Under the pieces are notes generated by a model. That model did not search any database. It worked only from the letters and a program-made list of their open reading frames with translations, and was not told the origin of the DNA. Source: Vibrio sp. YMD68 (lineage in GTDB: Bacteria; Pseudomonadota; Gammaproteobacteria; Enterobacterales; Vibrionaceae). Taken from it: a DNA stretch of 64,000 nt. Both the position numbers and the translations under genes were made by a program. Location: contig NZ_CP124613.1 of assembly GCF_029958905.1 (NCBI RefSeq), forward strand, positions 1,272,405 to 1,336,404. Direction: 5' to 3'. The stretch's first letter is position 1. Every line of letters begins with the position of its first letter. Positions 26,572-35,320 of the stretch are shown here, one piece after another.

Positions 26572-26752
26572 AGGGGGCATCTCGTTCACTCAGTTTCGCG
26601 GATCTAGCGCACTTGATGTGCACATAAAATCAACATTTGAGTGTACCTTGGCATCCAATGTTGCGACAAGGTTAATTAAATGGCCCAATACACTGTTAAT
26701 ATTGAGAAAAATCGGTATAGTTCTCGGCCAAATTCTTTAACCTAACTTTTAC

Positions 26753-27157
26753 ATGTACAACGCCCTATTTCGTCGAGCCATGATCTTATCTAGCCTATTG
26801 AGCTGGATGTTGATTGTATTGATGCCAGTGATTAATGCTCACGGTCAGTCGGCGGGCGTGTGGGCAACACTGTGTACGGCAAATGGATTTGAGAGAGTAT
26901 TCATCCCTTCTCCCTCAAACGACCATGAGTTCGGTGCTAAAAGTAGCGGTGACAGTAGCGTTAGTGGCAGCGACCATGCTGGCTCACCTTGCCCTGCCAG
27001 TCATTTTTCTTACGATACTGATCCTTGCATCACTCCATTCTTAGTATCATTGCAAGTACGCCTAGCCAAAGTTCAGCTTTACCAAACGATCCAAATCTTC
27101 AATCACTCTACCCCCCTTTTACCTCGAGCCCCACCTACGTTCTTTCTTCCTAGTTAA
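26753..27157 (+). CDS. DUF2946-like small exported or membrane protein
   Basis: A 134-residue protein with an N-terminal hydrophobic segment (about 10-29, ending INAHG) followed by VWATLCTANGFERVFI, a His/Ser-rich loop with SDHAGSPCPASHF, a second weak hydrophobic stretch and a Pro-rich C-terminus (LPRAPPTF). This order resembles DUF2946 proteins, which often precede PepSY-TM or TonB-dependent receptor genes involved in metal uptake. A PepSY-TM gene follows 110 bp downstream. The start is the first ATG; a second ATG at 26780 is possible because neither has a clear binding site. Confidence 0.65.
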   Translation: MYNALFRRAMILSSLLSWMLIVLMPVINAHGQSAGVWATLCTANGFERVFIPSPSNDHEFGAKSSGDSSVSGSDHAGSPCPASHFSYDTDPCITPFLVSLQVRLAKVQLYQTIQIFNHSTPLLPRAPPTFFLPS

Positions 27158-27266
27158 CCCCCGTTTACCTATACCAATATTTTATTCACAACACGCTTTG
27201 CGACTCGAGTTTTGTCGATGACTACTCGTCGCACTCGTGTTCAATGTGATCAATAAGGAAGAATTA

Positions 27267-28730
27267 ATGTCTGTTCATTCAGAAAATAAAAATATGGAAG
27301 CTCAACAACTAAAGTCTCGCTACTTTTTAACTTGGCGATGGCATTTCTACGCCGGATTATTTGTTGTCCCATTCTTACTCATGCTCAGCCTTACGGGCTT
27401 AGTCATGTTATTTGACCAGGAAATTGAAACTGCCCGTTATGGCGATATTATTAAGCTATCTCCCGAGACGATTTCGCATGAAACATCAGCCAATACACTC
27501 TCTACAACATCGCTTGCTAAGCTGTCGTTATCTGAACAGCTTAATATCATTCAGCAAGCATTCCCTACCCATTCGGTCACTCAATTTATTCCGGCAAAAA
27601 CAGCGGATGTTGCCAACCGATTTTCTATAAAAGACACGGATGGCAAGATTTTATTCGCCACGATTAATCCATACAACGGAGAGGTACTTGGCACCATTGA
27701 TCGCAGCGACAGTTGGTATCAGTTAGCCAACGACATACACGGCACATTACTGATAGGCGATTGGGGAGACCATCTCATCGAAGTTGCGGCTAGCCTATGT
27801 ATTTTGTTATTAGTCTCCGGTATATACCTATGGCTTCCGTTCGATAACGCCTCCAAAGCGGGTTTTCTAAAAATTCGGACAAGTAACGGTCCACGTATTT
27901 TTATGCGCGATCTACACGCAAACCTTGGCGGAACTTTATCGTTCGTTTTTCTGTTTTTCATTCTTTCGGGTCTCGCGTGGGCTGGGGTTTGGGGTGGAAA
28001 GATGGTACAAGCTTGGAGCACATTCCCTGCTCAGAAATGGGATGATGTGCCACTGTCAACACAGACGCATCAGTCACTGAACCACCTGGCAGAAGAAGAG
28101 TTGCCGTGGAACTTAGAACAAACGCCGCTGCCCGCCTCCAATCACGACCACAGCAAGATGGGAACAGATCATGCTTCTTCCCCAGCAGGACTGCAGATCC
28201 TCGATCGCCTCGAAGCCACTATCCATCAATTAGGATACACGCACTACAAACTGCATTTCCCTCGCGGGGTGCAAGGGGTGTTTACTGTGTCAGCCAATAC
28301 AATGAGTGGTGACATTATCGACCCAACCCAAGATAGAACCACGCATATTGACCAGTATTCCGGAGAAATATTGGCCGATGTCAGCTGGGACGACTATGGT
28401 GTGATGGCCAAAATGATGGCAGCAGGCATAGCACTGCACCAGGGCGATATCAGCATCCTAAATAAAATCTTTAACGTTCTTTTTTGTGTCATGTTCATTG
28501 TTATTTCGGTAACTGGGGCGGTTATGTGGTGGATTAGGCGACCAAAAAATCGGGCCCATCTAGGTGTACCTCCAAGATTTACTCATCCTGGCACTTGGAA
28601 AACCGCAGCAGTAACACTTTCTCTGATATGTCTGGCGTTTCCGTTGGCAGGGGTGACCATCGTACTCACGCTGCTGCTTGACTGGTTTCTTTTTAGTCGA
28701 TTTAAGTCTTTCGCTGCTTTAAAGAACTAA
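27267..28730 (+). CDS. PepSY-associated transmembrane protein (PiuB-like)
   Basis: About 487 residues from the ATG at 27267, with AAGGAAG five bases upstream. Four main transmembrane segments: the first in HFYAGLFVVPFLLMLSLTGLVMLF, the second near LIEVAASLCILLLVSGIYLWLPF, the third in GGTLSFVFLFFILSGLAWAG and the fourth in VLFCVMFIVISVTGAVMWWIRRP. PepSY-type periplasmic loops lie between them. Conserved His residues in helices suggest haem or metal binding. Related proteins take part in iron-siderophore reduction or copper handling; the substrate here is unknown. The His-rich linker ASNHDHSKMGTDHA is notable. Confidence 0.87.
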   Translation: MSVHSENKNMEAQQLKSRYFLTWRWHFYAGLFVVPFLLMLSLTGLVMLFDQEIETARYGDIIKLSPETISHETSANTLSTTSLAKLSLSEQLNIIQQAFPTHSVTQFIPAKTADVANRFSIKDTDGKILFATINPYNGEVLGTIDRSDSWYQLANDIHGTLLIGDWGDHLIEVAASLCILLLVSGIYLWLPFDNASKAGFLKIRTSNGPRIFMRDLHANLGGTLSFVFLFFILSGLAWAGVWGGKMVQAWSTFPAQKWDDVPLSTQTHQSLNHLAEEELPWNLEQTPLPASNHDHSKMGTDHASSPAGLQILDRLEATIHQLGYTHYKLHFPRGVQGVFTVSANTMSGDIIDPTQDRTTHIDQYSGEILADVSWDDYGVMAKMMAAGIALHQGDISILNKIFNVLFCVMFIVISVTGAVMWWIRRPKNRAHLGVPPRFTHPGTWKTAAVTLSLICLAFPLAGVTIVLTLLLDWFLFSRFKSFAALKN

Positions 28731-28870
28731 CGCTGTATTTCACAGCTTACCACACTTAAAGCTCACCGCTGATTAACGAGAGATACTTATCAATATGGGA
28801 GCCATACAATCGTGTAATGCTCCCCAATTGGTATACTGCTCACTCGATCAATACTGAGGATAATGATGAT

Positions 28871-29131
28871 ATGTCGAAGACCGCAAAGATCCTTAATGAA
28901 GATAAGTTGGTAAAAAAGGCGTTAGACGTCGGTTTTAAGATGGCAAAACTGCAAGGGCTAAACTTGCCAAGCTCCTCACAACCCATCAAGATCAAAGCCG
29001 TGTATTTGTTCTTGGTTGAAGTTAACCAAATAACTCCGCTTCCTGCCGATAAGCTCGACGGAGCGAATATTAAAAAACGGTTAGCACTGTGGCTGCATAA
29101 AGCCCTTCCAGACAACGACCCCTTAAAATAA
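28871..29131 (+). CDS. DUF5062 family protein
   Basis: An 86-residue soluble protein recognised as DUF5062, a family found in vibrios: KLVKKALDVGFKMAKLQG, then an IKIKAVYLFLVEVNQITPL segment and the ending LALWLHKALPDNDPLK. The start is the ATG at 28871, with GAGGA about eleven bases upstream; earlier in-frame codons have no binding site. No function is known. It is followed by a GC-rich hairpin and then the OsmC gene. Confidence 0.8.
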   Translation: MSKTAKILNEDKLVKKALDVGFKMAKLQGLNLPSSSQPIKIKAVYLFLVEVNQITPLPADKLDGANIKKRLALWLHKALPDNDPLK

Positions 29132-29159
29132 ACAGGGCGTCAAATTATCCCAAAACCTC

Positions 29160-29180
29160 AGCGTTGCTCTTTGCAACGCT
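29160..29180 (+). terminator. Hairpin after the DUF5062 gene
   Basis: Arms AGCGTTGC/GCAACGCT around a 5-base loop, 29 bp after the stop. Only a weak CTTAA tail follows, so termination would be partial. Confidence 0.4.
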
Positions 29181-29223
29181 CTTAACTCGCCTTCAACCTC
29201 AATTCACTCTAGGAATGAAATGA

Positions 29224-29691
29224 ATGTCTAACTATTCAGCAACGGTGCGCTGGGTTCGCGGGAAAGACGAACCCTTCAGTGATAATCGATACAGTCGAGC
29301 GCATCACTGGGAGTTTGATGGCGGCATCACTATCCCTGCCTCACCATCACCTCATATTGTACCTCTTCCCTACTCTGTAGAAGAAAATGTCGATCCCGAA
29401 GAGGCCTTTATTGCGGCTTTGTCGAGTTGCCACATGCTGGTCTTTCTTTCCATTGCTGCTAAACGTCAATACGTCATCGAAAGCTACGTAGATAATGCGG
29501 TGGGTATTCTAGAAGAAGATTCGCGCGGTAAAACATCCATAACAAAAGTAACGCTAAGACCGCACATCATCTTTTCAAATGATCGGATTCCTACCCTCAA
29601 ACAACTTGAAAAAATGCACCATATGTCTCATGAGAACTGTTTTATCGCCAATTCGGTGAAGACTGATGTGGTGACGGAGATCATCACCTAA
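29224..29691 (+). CDS. OsmC family protein
   Basis: A 155-residue OsmC/Ohr superfamily protein of the YhfA/OsmC branch. It shows the two expected cysteines: one in ALSSCHMLVFLSIAA and one in HENCFIANSVKTDV, separated as in thiol-dependent peroxidases. The N-terminal strand segment (YSATVRWVRGKDEPFSD) is also typical. The predicted role is removal of organic peroxides by thiol chemistry. It is the second OsmC-fold gene here, 3.3 kb from ohr, but shows no OhrR-type palindrome. Confidence 0.87.
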   Translation: MSNYSATVRWVRGKDEPFSDNRYSRAHHWEFDGGITIPASPSPHIVPLPYSVEENVDPEEAFIAALSSCHMLVFLSIAAKRQYVIESYVDNAVGILEEDSRGKTSITKVTLRPHIIFSNDRIPTLKQLEKMHHMSHENCFIANSVKTDVVTEIIT

Positions 29692-29767
29692 AGCTTTAAC
29701 GTAATGAGAAACCTACTTTAACGAATGCCTGCTCTAAACAGCAGCCCGCCAATAATGGAGGTAAATA

Positions 29768-30205
29768 ATGTTTAAGATTGATTTCACTACCGGTGATCTA
29801 GATACACTGACACAAGCGGAATTGACAGCCGGTTTTGAGTCCCATAGCCAGACACAGATGGCACCACCTTACAGCAAAGAGCGTTTGAATTGGACGGCTC
29901 AGGATGAACACGGCAAGCTCATTGCTGCACTCACCGCCGATCTACTGTGGGAATGGCTCTATATCGACGAACTTTGGGTCGATGAAAGCTGTCGTGGAAC
30001 CGGATTAGGTAAACAGCTCATGAAAAAGGCGGAAGAGTTTGCAAAGGCTCAAGCTCTATCCGGTTTATGGCTTTGGACACAAAGTTGGCAGGCACCTGTT
30101 TTTTATGAACGTTTGGGATTTAAAGAATTCACCCGTTTTGAGAATTTCCCAACGGGACACAGTCGAATTGGTCTCAGAAAATACGTGTCAAAAATAGAGG
30201 AATAA
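29768..30205 (+). CDS. GNAT family N-acetyltransferase
   Basis: A 145-residue acetyltransferase. The acetyl-CoA-binding motif A is clear: LYIDELWVDESCRGTGLGKQLMKKAEEFA, with the R-G-x-G-L-G pyrophosphate loop, followed by motif B (APVFYERLGFKEF). GGAGG lies shortly before the ATG. The substrate cannot be inferred; proteins of this layout include those acting on small amines or on protein N-termini. It follows the OsmC gene by 76 bp and may share its transcript. Confidence 0.87.
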   Translation: MFKIDFTTGDLDTLTQAELTAGFESHSQTQMAPPYSKERLNWTAQDEHGKLIAALTADLLWEWLYIDELWVDESCRGTGLGKQLMKKAEEFAKAQALSGLWLWTQSWQAPVFYERLGFKEFTRFENFPTGHSRIGLRKYVSKIEE

Positions 30206-30301
30206 ACCGACCGCGACCCGAATTAGAACGAACAGGCAAAAGAAATGGAAAAGATGGCCCCATCTCTTGTGACATTTTTCGTTTGGCTAACATCGATGCA
30301 C

Positions 30302-30369
30302 CACGGTCTGACGTTAACCACGGTCTGACGTTAACCGCACTCTAACGTTAACCAAAGTCTAACGTTAAC
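30302..30369. repeat. 17-bp tandem repeat across the DUF1826 stop codon
   Basis: Four consecutive 17-bp units start at 30302, 30319, 30336 and 30353; the first two are identical (CACGGTCTGACGTTAAC) and the others differ at three to five positions. The last six residues of the DUF1826 protein (LTLDFG) are encoded by one unit and the stop codon by the next. Confidence 0.88.
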
Positions 30370-31028
30370 AATAATCGCCTTTCATCAGACAAAATAGTCG
30401 GTGAACGATGGACCAGCCCCCTACTTTCGTTTCCACTCCAGCGCTCTCCTTTTAGAAGTGCAACATCACCACAAGCGAGTTGCTGAATATTGGAATCTTG
30501 AAGATACAATCCAGACATAGAGTCAGATTGACCATGACTTCCCCGTCCTAACTTTGAACGGTCAATAACGTCATTGGGTAGCCACTGTGTTGCAATACCT
30601 TGGTAAGTCGTGACTAAGCGGCAAGGTACTTGATCTACGTGAAAACGCGGGCACATCGCGTCATCCAGCGCCGCTAAACGAAAACCTGCTTTTTTTAAGT
30701 CGAATAGGCAGCAAAACATATCGACAAGCTCCACCATATTCTCTAACAGCAGTTTAGGCGCAGTCCCATCTGTGGCATTTTCTAGTTCGGCGTACGCCGT
30801 TTTCGGAGAAAGTGTCATAGACTTTCTTACGTTCTGGTTAACAGATATAAATTGACTGACGGCATCCGTTAGCTCTTCACTAAAGCTTCTTCGCCAAATC
30901 GCGATATTAATGTTGTCTTCGTATATTCCTGTCAAAATTGTGGGTTGCTTTCCTACTTTGAAACTGTCTTGTTCACTGAACTCATTGCCAGTTTTAGAGC
31001 TTGGCGATTCCGTTAAAACAGCGCCCAT
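30348..31028 (-). CDS. DUF1826 domain protein
   Basis: About 226 residues from the ATG at 31028, which has AGGAGG eight bases upstream. The sequence fits DUF1826: NINIAIWRRSFSEELT, DMFCCLFDLKKAGFRLAALDDAMCPRFHVDQVPCRLVTTYQG, and GDVALLKGERW followed by LVHRSP. The CPRFHVD segment has Cys, His and Asp residues that could bind metal. In other proteobacteria DUF1826 genes accompany COG0523 metallochaperones in zinc-limitation responses. The promoter region carries an ATGTTATAACAT palindrome resembling a Zur box, which supports zinc-responsive control by inference. Confidence 0.85.
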   Translation of the reverse strand: MGAVLTESPSSKTGNEFSEQDSFKVGKQPTILTGIYEDNINIAIWRRSFSEELTDAVSQFISVNQNVRKSMTLSPKTAYAELENATDGTAPKLLLENMVELVDMFCCLFDLKKAGFRLAALDDAMCPRFHVDQVPCRLVTTYQGIATQWLPNDVIDRSKLGRGSHGQSDSMSGLYLQDSNIQQLACGDVALLKGERWSGNESRGLVHRSPTILSDERRLLLTLDFG

Positions 31029-31108
31029 TACGTAACCTCCTATATTGTTATTGGTTTGTCGTCTCTCATGCAGCCTTGAAATGTATGATGTGCCACGAAT
31101 CGACAATT

Positions 31109-31126
31109 GAAATGTTATAACATAGC
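31109..31126 (-). promoter_or_regulatory. Zur-like palindrome upstream of the DUF1826 gene
   Basis: GAAATGTTATAACATAGC contains the perfect 12-bp palindrome ATGTTATAACAT, about 85 bp upstream of the start codon. It resembles the compact Zur boxes of some proteobacteria; the longer enterobacterial form has two more central bases, so a related Fur-family regulator is also possible. Confidence 0.5.
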
Positions 31127-31145
31127 AATTAGTAAACAAAAACAA

Positions 31146-31695
31146 CTTTGCTAGAAAATAAACCCGCTAAGACAGCGGCACATCTATTCATCCGATGACA
31201 AGATTTGTTCAGATGGCGCCAGTGGAGTACGAGTTGAGACAGCATTTAAACGAGTGTTGGCCAGGTTCATTTTTGGAACCGTGGCGAGAGATGTATTAGA
31301 GCTCGCTATTGAATCCGTTATCAAAACCACCTTCTTGTCAAAATACAGGTAAAGAACCAGTGACCTGTATCTGGCAAGCTTTGACAATGGTAAACTCGCT
31401 TTCCAAACAGGGTATTTGGAATTCGTTGAGTGAATGTGAAAAAGCAGTCTTCACTTTGCTAATAATGCCCGTGGCTAACAATACCTGCTGCTAACAATAT
31501 CCGTTACTAGCAGTATCCGTTACTAGCAATGCCCTTTTACATTGCACCGCTAATCGAATAATTGTGCAACAAATATGGCGCAGCGCCTTTAAACAGAATA
31601 CCATGCACCGGATTAACGGTTGATCATGATGTGATCGTGTCAGCCTCCATCCATGCTATGATTATGCTACAACAACGAGTCTCGCAGAGGCCCAT
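31146..31695. other. Gene-poor region between DUF1826 and the sua5 gene
   Basis: Two overlapping open frames of about 60-67 codons exist on opposite strands (31184-31387 minus, from TTG; 31309-31494 plus), but neither has a recognisable family. The stretch 31480-31540 contains diverged repeats of the type TAACAATAYCYGTTACTAGCA. The last 150 bp should hold the promoter of the sua5 gene. I cannot support a gene here. Confidence 0.45.
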
Positions 31696-31764
31696 ATGAA
31701 GCGGTGTCGTCACTGCTCAAAGCAAGACATTGAACCAACAGAGGATAGTGTGGCATACCTTTAA
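31696..31764 (+). CDS. Possible 22-codon small ORF with a CxxC motif
   Basis: ATG at 31696 opens MKRCRHCSKQDIEPTEDSV and ends with a TAA at 31762-31764, 22 bp before the sua5 start. AGAGG lies six bases before the ATG, a better binding site than that of sua5 itself. CRHC resembles half of a zinc ribbon, so it could be a leader or coupling peptide, or the remnant of a zinc-ribbon protein. The evidence is limited to the binding site and composition. Confidence 0.3.
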   Translation: MKRCRHCSKQDIEPTEDSVAYL

Positions 31765-31786
31765 CGTTGCCACTGGTGTATACCCC

Positions 31787-32758
31787 ATGAAAACAGAAAG
31801 ACTTAACGCTGAACTTCCTGCCGATTTCCAACGCGCAGGAGAACTGTTAACCGCTGGCGAACTCGTCGCAGTACCGACAGAAACCGTCTACGGATTAGCA
31901 GCAGATGCGAGTAACCCAGAAGCGGTGGCGAAGATTTTTGAGGCTAAACAACGCCCGAAAAACCACCCACTGATTGCCCATATCGGCAGCTTTGACCAAC
32001 TTTCCCGCTGGGTAAAAGATATTCCAGACTGGGTTACGCCTCTGGCAGACGCTTTTTGGCCGGGGCCACTGACGCTAATTTTCGAACGCCACCCTAACGT
32101 TTCTGATGTCATCTCTGGCGGGCTGACCAGCATTGGGGTCAGAATGCCTGATCACCCAGTACTGTTGTCACTATTACAACAATTCGATATTGCCGTTGCC
32201 GCGCCATCCGCCAATCCCTATCAAAAACTCAGCCCAACCAGTGCCGAACAGGTATTGAGTGGCCTGGATGGAAAAATTGCCGCGGTACTCGATGGTGGAC
32301 GTTGTGGTGTCGGTACGGAATCGACCATTTTACGAATCAGTGATGATAAAGCCGAGATTTTACGTAGCGGTCCACTCTCAGCAGAGGATTTACAGCCCTA
32401 CTTGCCATTTCCGGTTGTGACACCACAAAGCCACCAGGAAGCTGTGTCTGGAAATAAAAAGGTGCATTATCAGCCCAATGCGAAAGTGGTGATCTGCCCC
32501 ACTCACGAACTCGAAGCTCAATTAAAAACAGAACAAGATCACACCGGTGTGCTGGTCTATTCGGCGTCTCTACACAATATTGATTGTGATCACCGTGTCG
32601 TCCTACCCGACGATCATCACGGCTATCGTCAGGCACTGTACGCCTCTCTGCATGCACTTGATGGTAAAGGAGTGAAAAAGCTTTTGGTTGAAGCTCCACC
32701 CCGCATTGAAGCATGGGCCGATATATGGGATAGATTAAGCCGCGCTGCCGCTGAATAA
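31787..32758 (+). CDS. L-threonylcarbamoyladenylate synthase, Sua5 type
   Basis: About 323 residues from the ATG at 31787. The YrdC domain (about 10-200) includes GELVAVPTETVYGLAADA, the KQRPKNHPLIAHI dinucleotide-binding motif and SANPYQKLSPTSAEQV. A C-terminal Sua5 domain of about 110 residues follows, so this is the long Sua5 form, not the short TsaC of about 185 residues. The enzyme makes threonylcarbamoyl-AMP from threonine, bicarbonate and ATP for tRNA t6A modification. Vibrios usually also carry a short TsaC gene elsewhere, so this copy may be a paralogue; that cannot be tested from this window. Confidence 0.9.
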   Translation: MKTERLNAELPADFQRAGELLTAGELVAVPTETVYGLAADASNPEAVAKIFEAKQRPKNHPLIAHIGSFDQLSRWVKDIPDWVTPLADAFWPGPLTLIFERHPNVSDVISGGLTSIGVRMPDHPVLLSLLQQFDIAVAAPSANPYQKLSPTSAEQVLSGLDGKIAAVLDGGRCGVGTESTILRISDDKAEILRSGPLSAEDLQPYLPFPVVTPQSHQEAVSGNKKVHYQPNAKVVICPTHELEAQLKTEQDHTGVLVYSASLHNIDCDHRVVLPDDHHGYRQALYASLHALDGKGVKKLLVEAPPRIEAWADIWDRLSRAAAE

Positions 32759-32764
32759 CTCGTC

Positions 32765-32797
32765 ATTGGCTGCACCCGCAGCCAATACTTTATTTTA
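32765..32797. terminator. Bidirectional terminator between sua5 and mgtE
   Basis: Arms ATTGGCTGC/GCAGCCAAT with a 4-base loop, followed on the plus strand by ACTTTATTTTA. It sits six bases after the sua5 stop and between convergent genes. Confidence 0.7.
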
Positions 32798-32801
32798 TGA
32801 C

Positions 32802-32833
32802 TAACCGATCAGCCAACCGATCAGCTAACCAAG
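32802..32833. repeat. 12-bp tandem repeat across the mgtE stop codon
   Basis: Two full units YAACCGATCAGC plus a partial third; the mgtE stop codon (32825-32827) lies at the junction. Confidence 0.75.
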
Positions 32834-34174
32834 TAAAAGCACACTGCCCAAACCTAAGAAAGTCACAAAGCCGACGATGTCCGTCACTGTCGTTAAAATC
32901 ACCGAGCCAGATAACGCAGGATCGATGTTGAGCTTGTCGAGTATCACGGGAATAAAAATCCCTGATATCGCCGCGCAAATAATATTAGCAACGATGGCAA
33001 TACCAATCACAACACCCAGCATTGGGTTTTCAAACCAGTAACCGGCAACAAAGCCAATGACGACTGCCCATAACACACCGTTCAGCGCACCGACTTTCAC
33101 TTCTTTCGTTAATAAAGGTTTAAGGTTAGCTTTAGATATTTGCCCAAGTGCTAACCCCCGAACAATCAACGTCAATGTTTGGCTACCCGCTATTCCCCCC
33201 ATTGAAGCGACAACAGGCATTAACACTGCCAATGCAACCACCTGCTGCAACGTCGCTTCAAACAAGCCGATAAACCACGAGGCTAAAAACGCCGTCATCA
33301 GGTTAATGCCTAACCAAATAGCTCGATTTTGTGCGCTTTTGCGTACCGAGGCAAAAAGGTCTTCATCTTCACCAAGACCCGCTTGTGCCATCAATTGAGA
33401 TTCCGCTTTCTCACTTTGGAGTTTGTAGGCGGTGCCCATGTCTAAACGGCCAATCAATAAGCCACTTTCAGTAATAACGGGTAAAGAGGATTCGCCACTG
33501 AGTGACACTTTATTGGACGCGGAATAAATGTCTTCCTTTGCATCGAGTGATGGAAAATCATCTTCTGACAGTTCTGAAATTCGCAGTGTCGGTTCAACGT
33601 CAAACAAACGATTGATGCGCACCGTTCCTGTCCAGTTGCCACGGCTATCGACCAGATAAATCACGTGACTATGTGGCGGAAGGTTGCGGCGCAGCAATCG
33701 CATGACCACTTTGATTTTGGTTTTTGCTGGCACCACTAAAGGCTGGTGATCACACCAGTGGCCTACTTCTTCATCGTCAAATTGTTGTGCGGCAGAATAG
33801 CGATTTTGCTGCTCTTCATTCATCAGCCCAAGTACGTTTTCGAGCAAATGATCAGGAATGCTGTCTTGCAATTCGAGCAAGGTATCAGCATCTATCCCGG
33901 TAAACAGAGCCAGCAATGTACCGTCGTCTTGATTATCTAGGATCGACGTGCTGGCATCTGCACGCATCTCAACCAGCACAGGCACTTTCATCGTATCTGA
34001 AAGTTGCTCCCATGTACCTAAACGCTCGGTAAGCGGGAGAGATTCGAGTAGCAGCGCAACATCGACAGCCGAGTTATCTTGCTCCCACTGCTCTATCACG
34101 GCTTGTTGCGAGCTGGCATCACCAGAATCAGTAAGCAACTCACTGACCACATCCTGAATGGTGTTATTTTCCAT
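32825..34174 (-). CDS. mgtE: Magnesium transporter MgtE
   Basis: A 449-residue Mg2+ channel/transporter. The N-terminal superhelical domain (about 25-125) contains the regular VALLLESLPLTERLGTWEQL and LLELQDSIPDHLLENVLG repeats. A CBS pair (about 130-250) includes HVIYLVDSRGNWTG and LPVITESGLLIGRLD. Five membrane helices (about 285-449) follow, with the pore segment MPVVASMGGIAGSQTLTLIVRGLALG and the Mg2+-site helix ALSGSVILTTVTDIVGF. All domains of the family are present and of normal length. It is convergent with sua5. No magnesium-sensing leader is evident in the 160-bp upstream region. Confidence 0.93.
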   Translation of the reverse strand: MENNTIQDVVSELLTDSGDASSQQAVIEQWEQDNSAVDVALLLESLPLTERLGTWEQLSDTMKVPVLVEMRADASTSILDNQDDGTLLALFTGIDADTLLELQDSIPDHLLENVLGLMNEEQQNRYSAAQQFDDEEVGHWCDHQPLVVPAKTKIKVVMRLLRRNLPPHSHVIYLVDSRGNWTGTVRINRLFDVEPTLRISELSEDDFPSLDAKEDIYSASNKVSLSGESSLPVITESGLLIGRLDMGTAYKLQSEKAESQLMAQAGLGEDEDLFASVRKSAQNRAIWLGINLMTAFLASWFIGLFEATLQQVVALAVLMPVVASMGGIAGSQTLTLIVRGLALGQISKANLKPLLTKEVKVGALNGVLWAVVIGFVAGYWFENPMLGVVIGIAIVANIICAAISGIFIPVILDKLNIDPALSGSVILTTVTDIVGFVTFLGLGSVLLLG

Positions 34175-34336
34175 GTTTTTTCCTGAGGAGACAGAGACTT
34201 GTCAGAATATAGGGGATAATCTTAAAACATCAATGAAAAGATCAACGAAACAATAGATGAAGAGCCTATGGCTGAGCAGGAAGGGCGTACCACTCCAAAA
34301 ACCATTAGGCACTTCATGATGAGTGTGTTTAAAGCT

Positions 34337-35059
34337 CTATCGTTTGGTCAATCCTTTCCCATTCAAGTAAGGAAGAATGTGTGGGCGTGATTCCCCAGAA
34401 AGCTTCCCTGTTATGTCTTGTGACCAGCTCGTTTGTTTCTGGTTACTTGAACGATTGGCGTAGTAACTTTGCATGGAATCGTCATAGTTTTTAATATCGT
34501 CCAAACTCAGCGGCTGATACTGGTTCTCGTGCAGAATGACATGAGCAGGTAAACGAGGCTTCAGCTCAGGTTGTTGATCCGGGTGCCCCAAACACATGCC
34601 AAAAAGTACCGCGCTATTTTGAGGAAGCCCGAGAAGTTCATCAACCTGTTGAACGTTATTGCGTAATCCGCCAATGTACACGCCACCTAACCCTAATGAT
34701 TCGGCGGCCAATAAACAGTTTTGCGCCATGATTCCAGAATCAACAGCGCCAATAAGAGTCAGCTCTGTGAAGTCAGCTTGGACCTGTGGATTTATTTCAA
34801 CGTGGCGTTGGTAGTCGATACAAAACACAAGAAACTCAGCAGCACTCTCTACATACGCTTGATTCCCCGCATATTGAGCCAGCAGTTTTCGCTTATCTTT
34901 GTCTGTCACTCTGATGATAGAAACAACCTGCAACATGCTGGACGATGAAGCGGCTAAACCCGCTTGAATGATCGCCTCCAACTGCTGTTTTTCTATTGGC
35001 TGCTGTGTATATTTACGAATGGATCGGTGACCTAAAATGGTTTCTATTGTGCTGTTCAT
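34337..35059 (-). CDS. nfsA: NfsA-type NADPH-dependent nitroreductase
   Basis: About 240 residues from the ATG at 35059, exactly the length of E. coli NfsA. The FMN-dependent nitroreductase fold shows HRSIRKYTQQPI at the N-terminus (phosphate-binding Arg), AASSSSMLQVVSIIRV, the GAVDSGIMAQNCLLAAESLGLGGVYIGGLRN core, and FGMCLGHPDQQPELKPRLP, which is specific to the NfsA/FRP subgroup. The function is two-electron reduction of nitro compounds, quinones and flavins using NADPH. It is on the same strand as mgtE, 162 bp upstream of it. Confidence 0.92.
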   Translation of the reverse strand: MNSTIETILGHRSIRKYTQQPIEKQQLEAIIQAGLAASSSSMLQVVSIIRVTDKDKRKLLAQYAGNQAYVESAAEFLVFCIDYQRHVEINPQVQADFTELTLIGAVDSGIMAQNCLLAAESLGLGGVYIGGLRNNVQQVDELLGLPQNSAVLFGMCLGHPDQQPELKPRLPAHVILHENQYQPLSLDDIKNYDDSMQSYYANRSSNQKQTSWSQDITGKLSGESRPHILPYLNGKGLTKR

Positions 35060-35249
35060 GAGTCTCAGACAATCCTTGTTGTTATTATGATTCACGAATT
35101 ACAGTAACGATATTTGCTGTTAGCGTAAACAAAAAAGCCATGATCAACGGTCTGATTTCTGTACAAGCCAATTTCCGTACATGAATGCAACCGAGTCGAC
35201 TTTCTATGTTGTCGCTTTCTATGTTGTTGCTTTCTTGCTGCTTTCGTTC

Positions 35250-35320
35250 TTGCTATTTTCTTTTTAACCGCTTTAATTTTTAACCACGCTATTTATAACG
35301 GCTTTCTTTTTAACTGCTTT
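35250..35320. repeat. Degenerate array at the 3' end of the RecX-like gene
   Basis: Copies of a CTTTCTTTTTAACNGC-like unit recur about every 16-18 bp, and CTTTCTATGTTGT copies lie just beyond it (35200-35230). The stop codon of the RecX-like gene (35310-35312) is inside the last clear unit. Confidence 0.6.

Noticed and set aside
30302..30369. Tandem 17-bp units considered as a CRISPR or regulator array
   Set aside because: Units are directly adjacent without spacers and run into the coding sequence of DUF1826, consistent with simple tandem duplication.
31184..31494. Two overlapping frames on opposite strands
   Set aside because: Neither has a known domain; the minus one begins with TTG and has weak start signals. 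They may be decayed sequence, so no gene is called.
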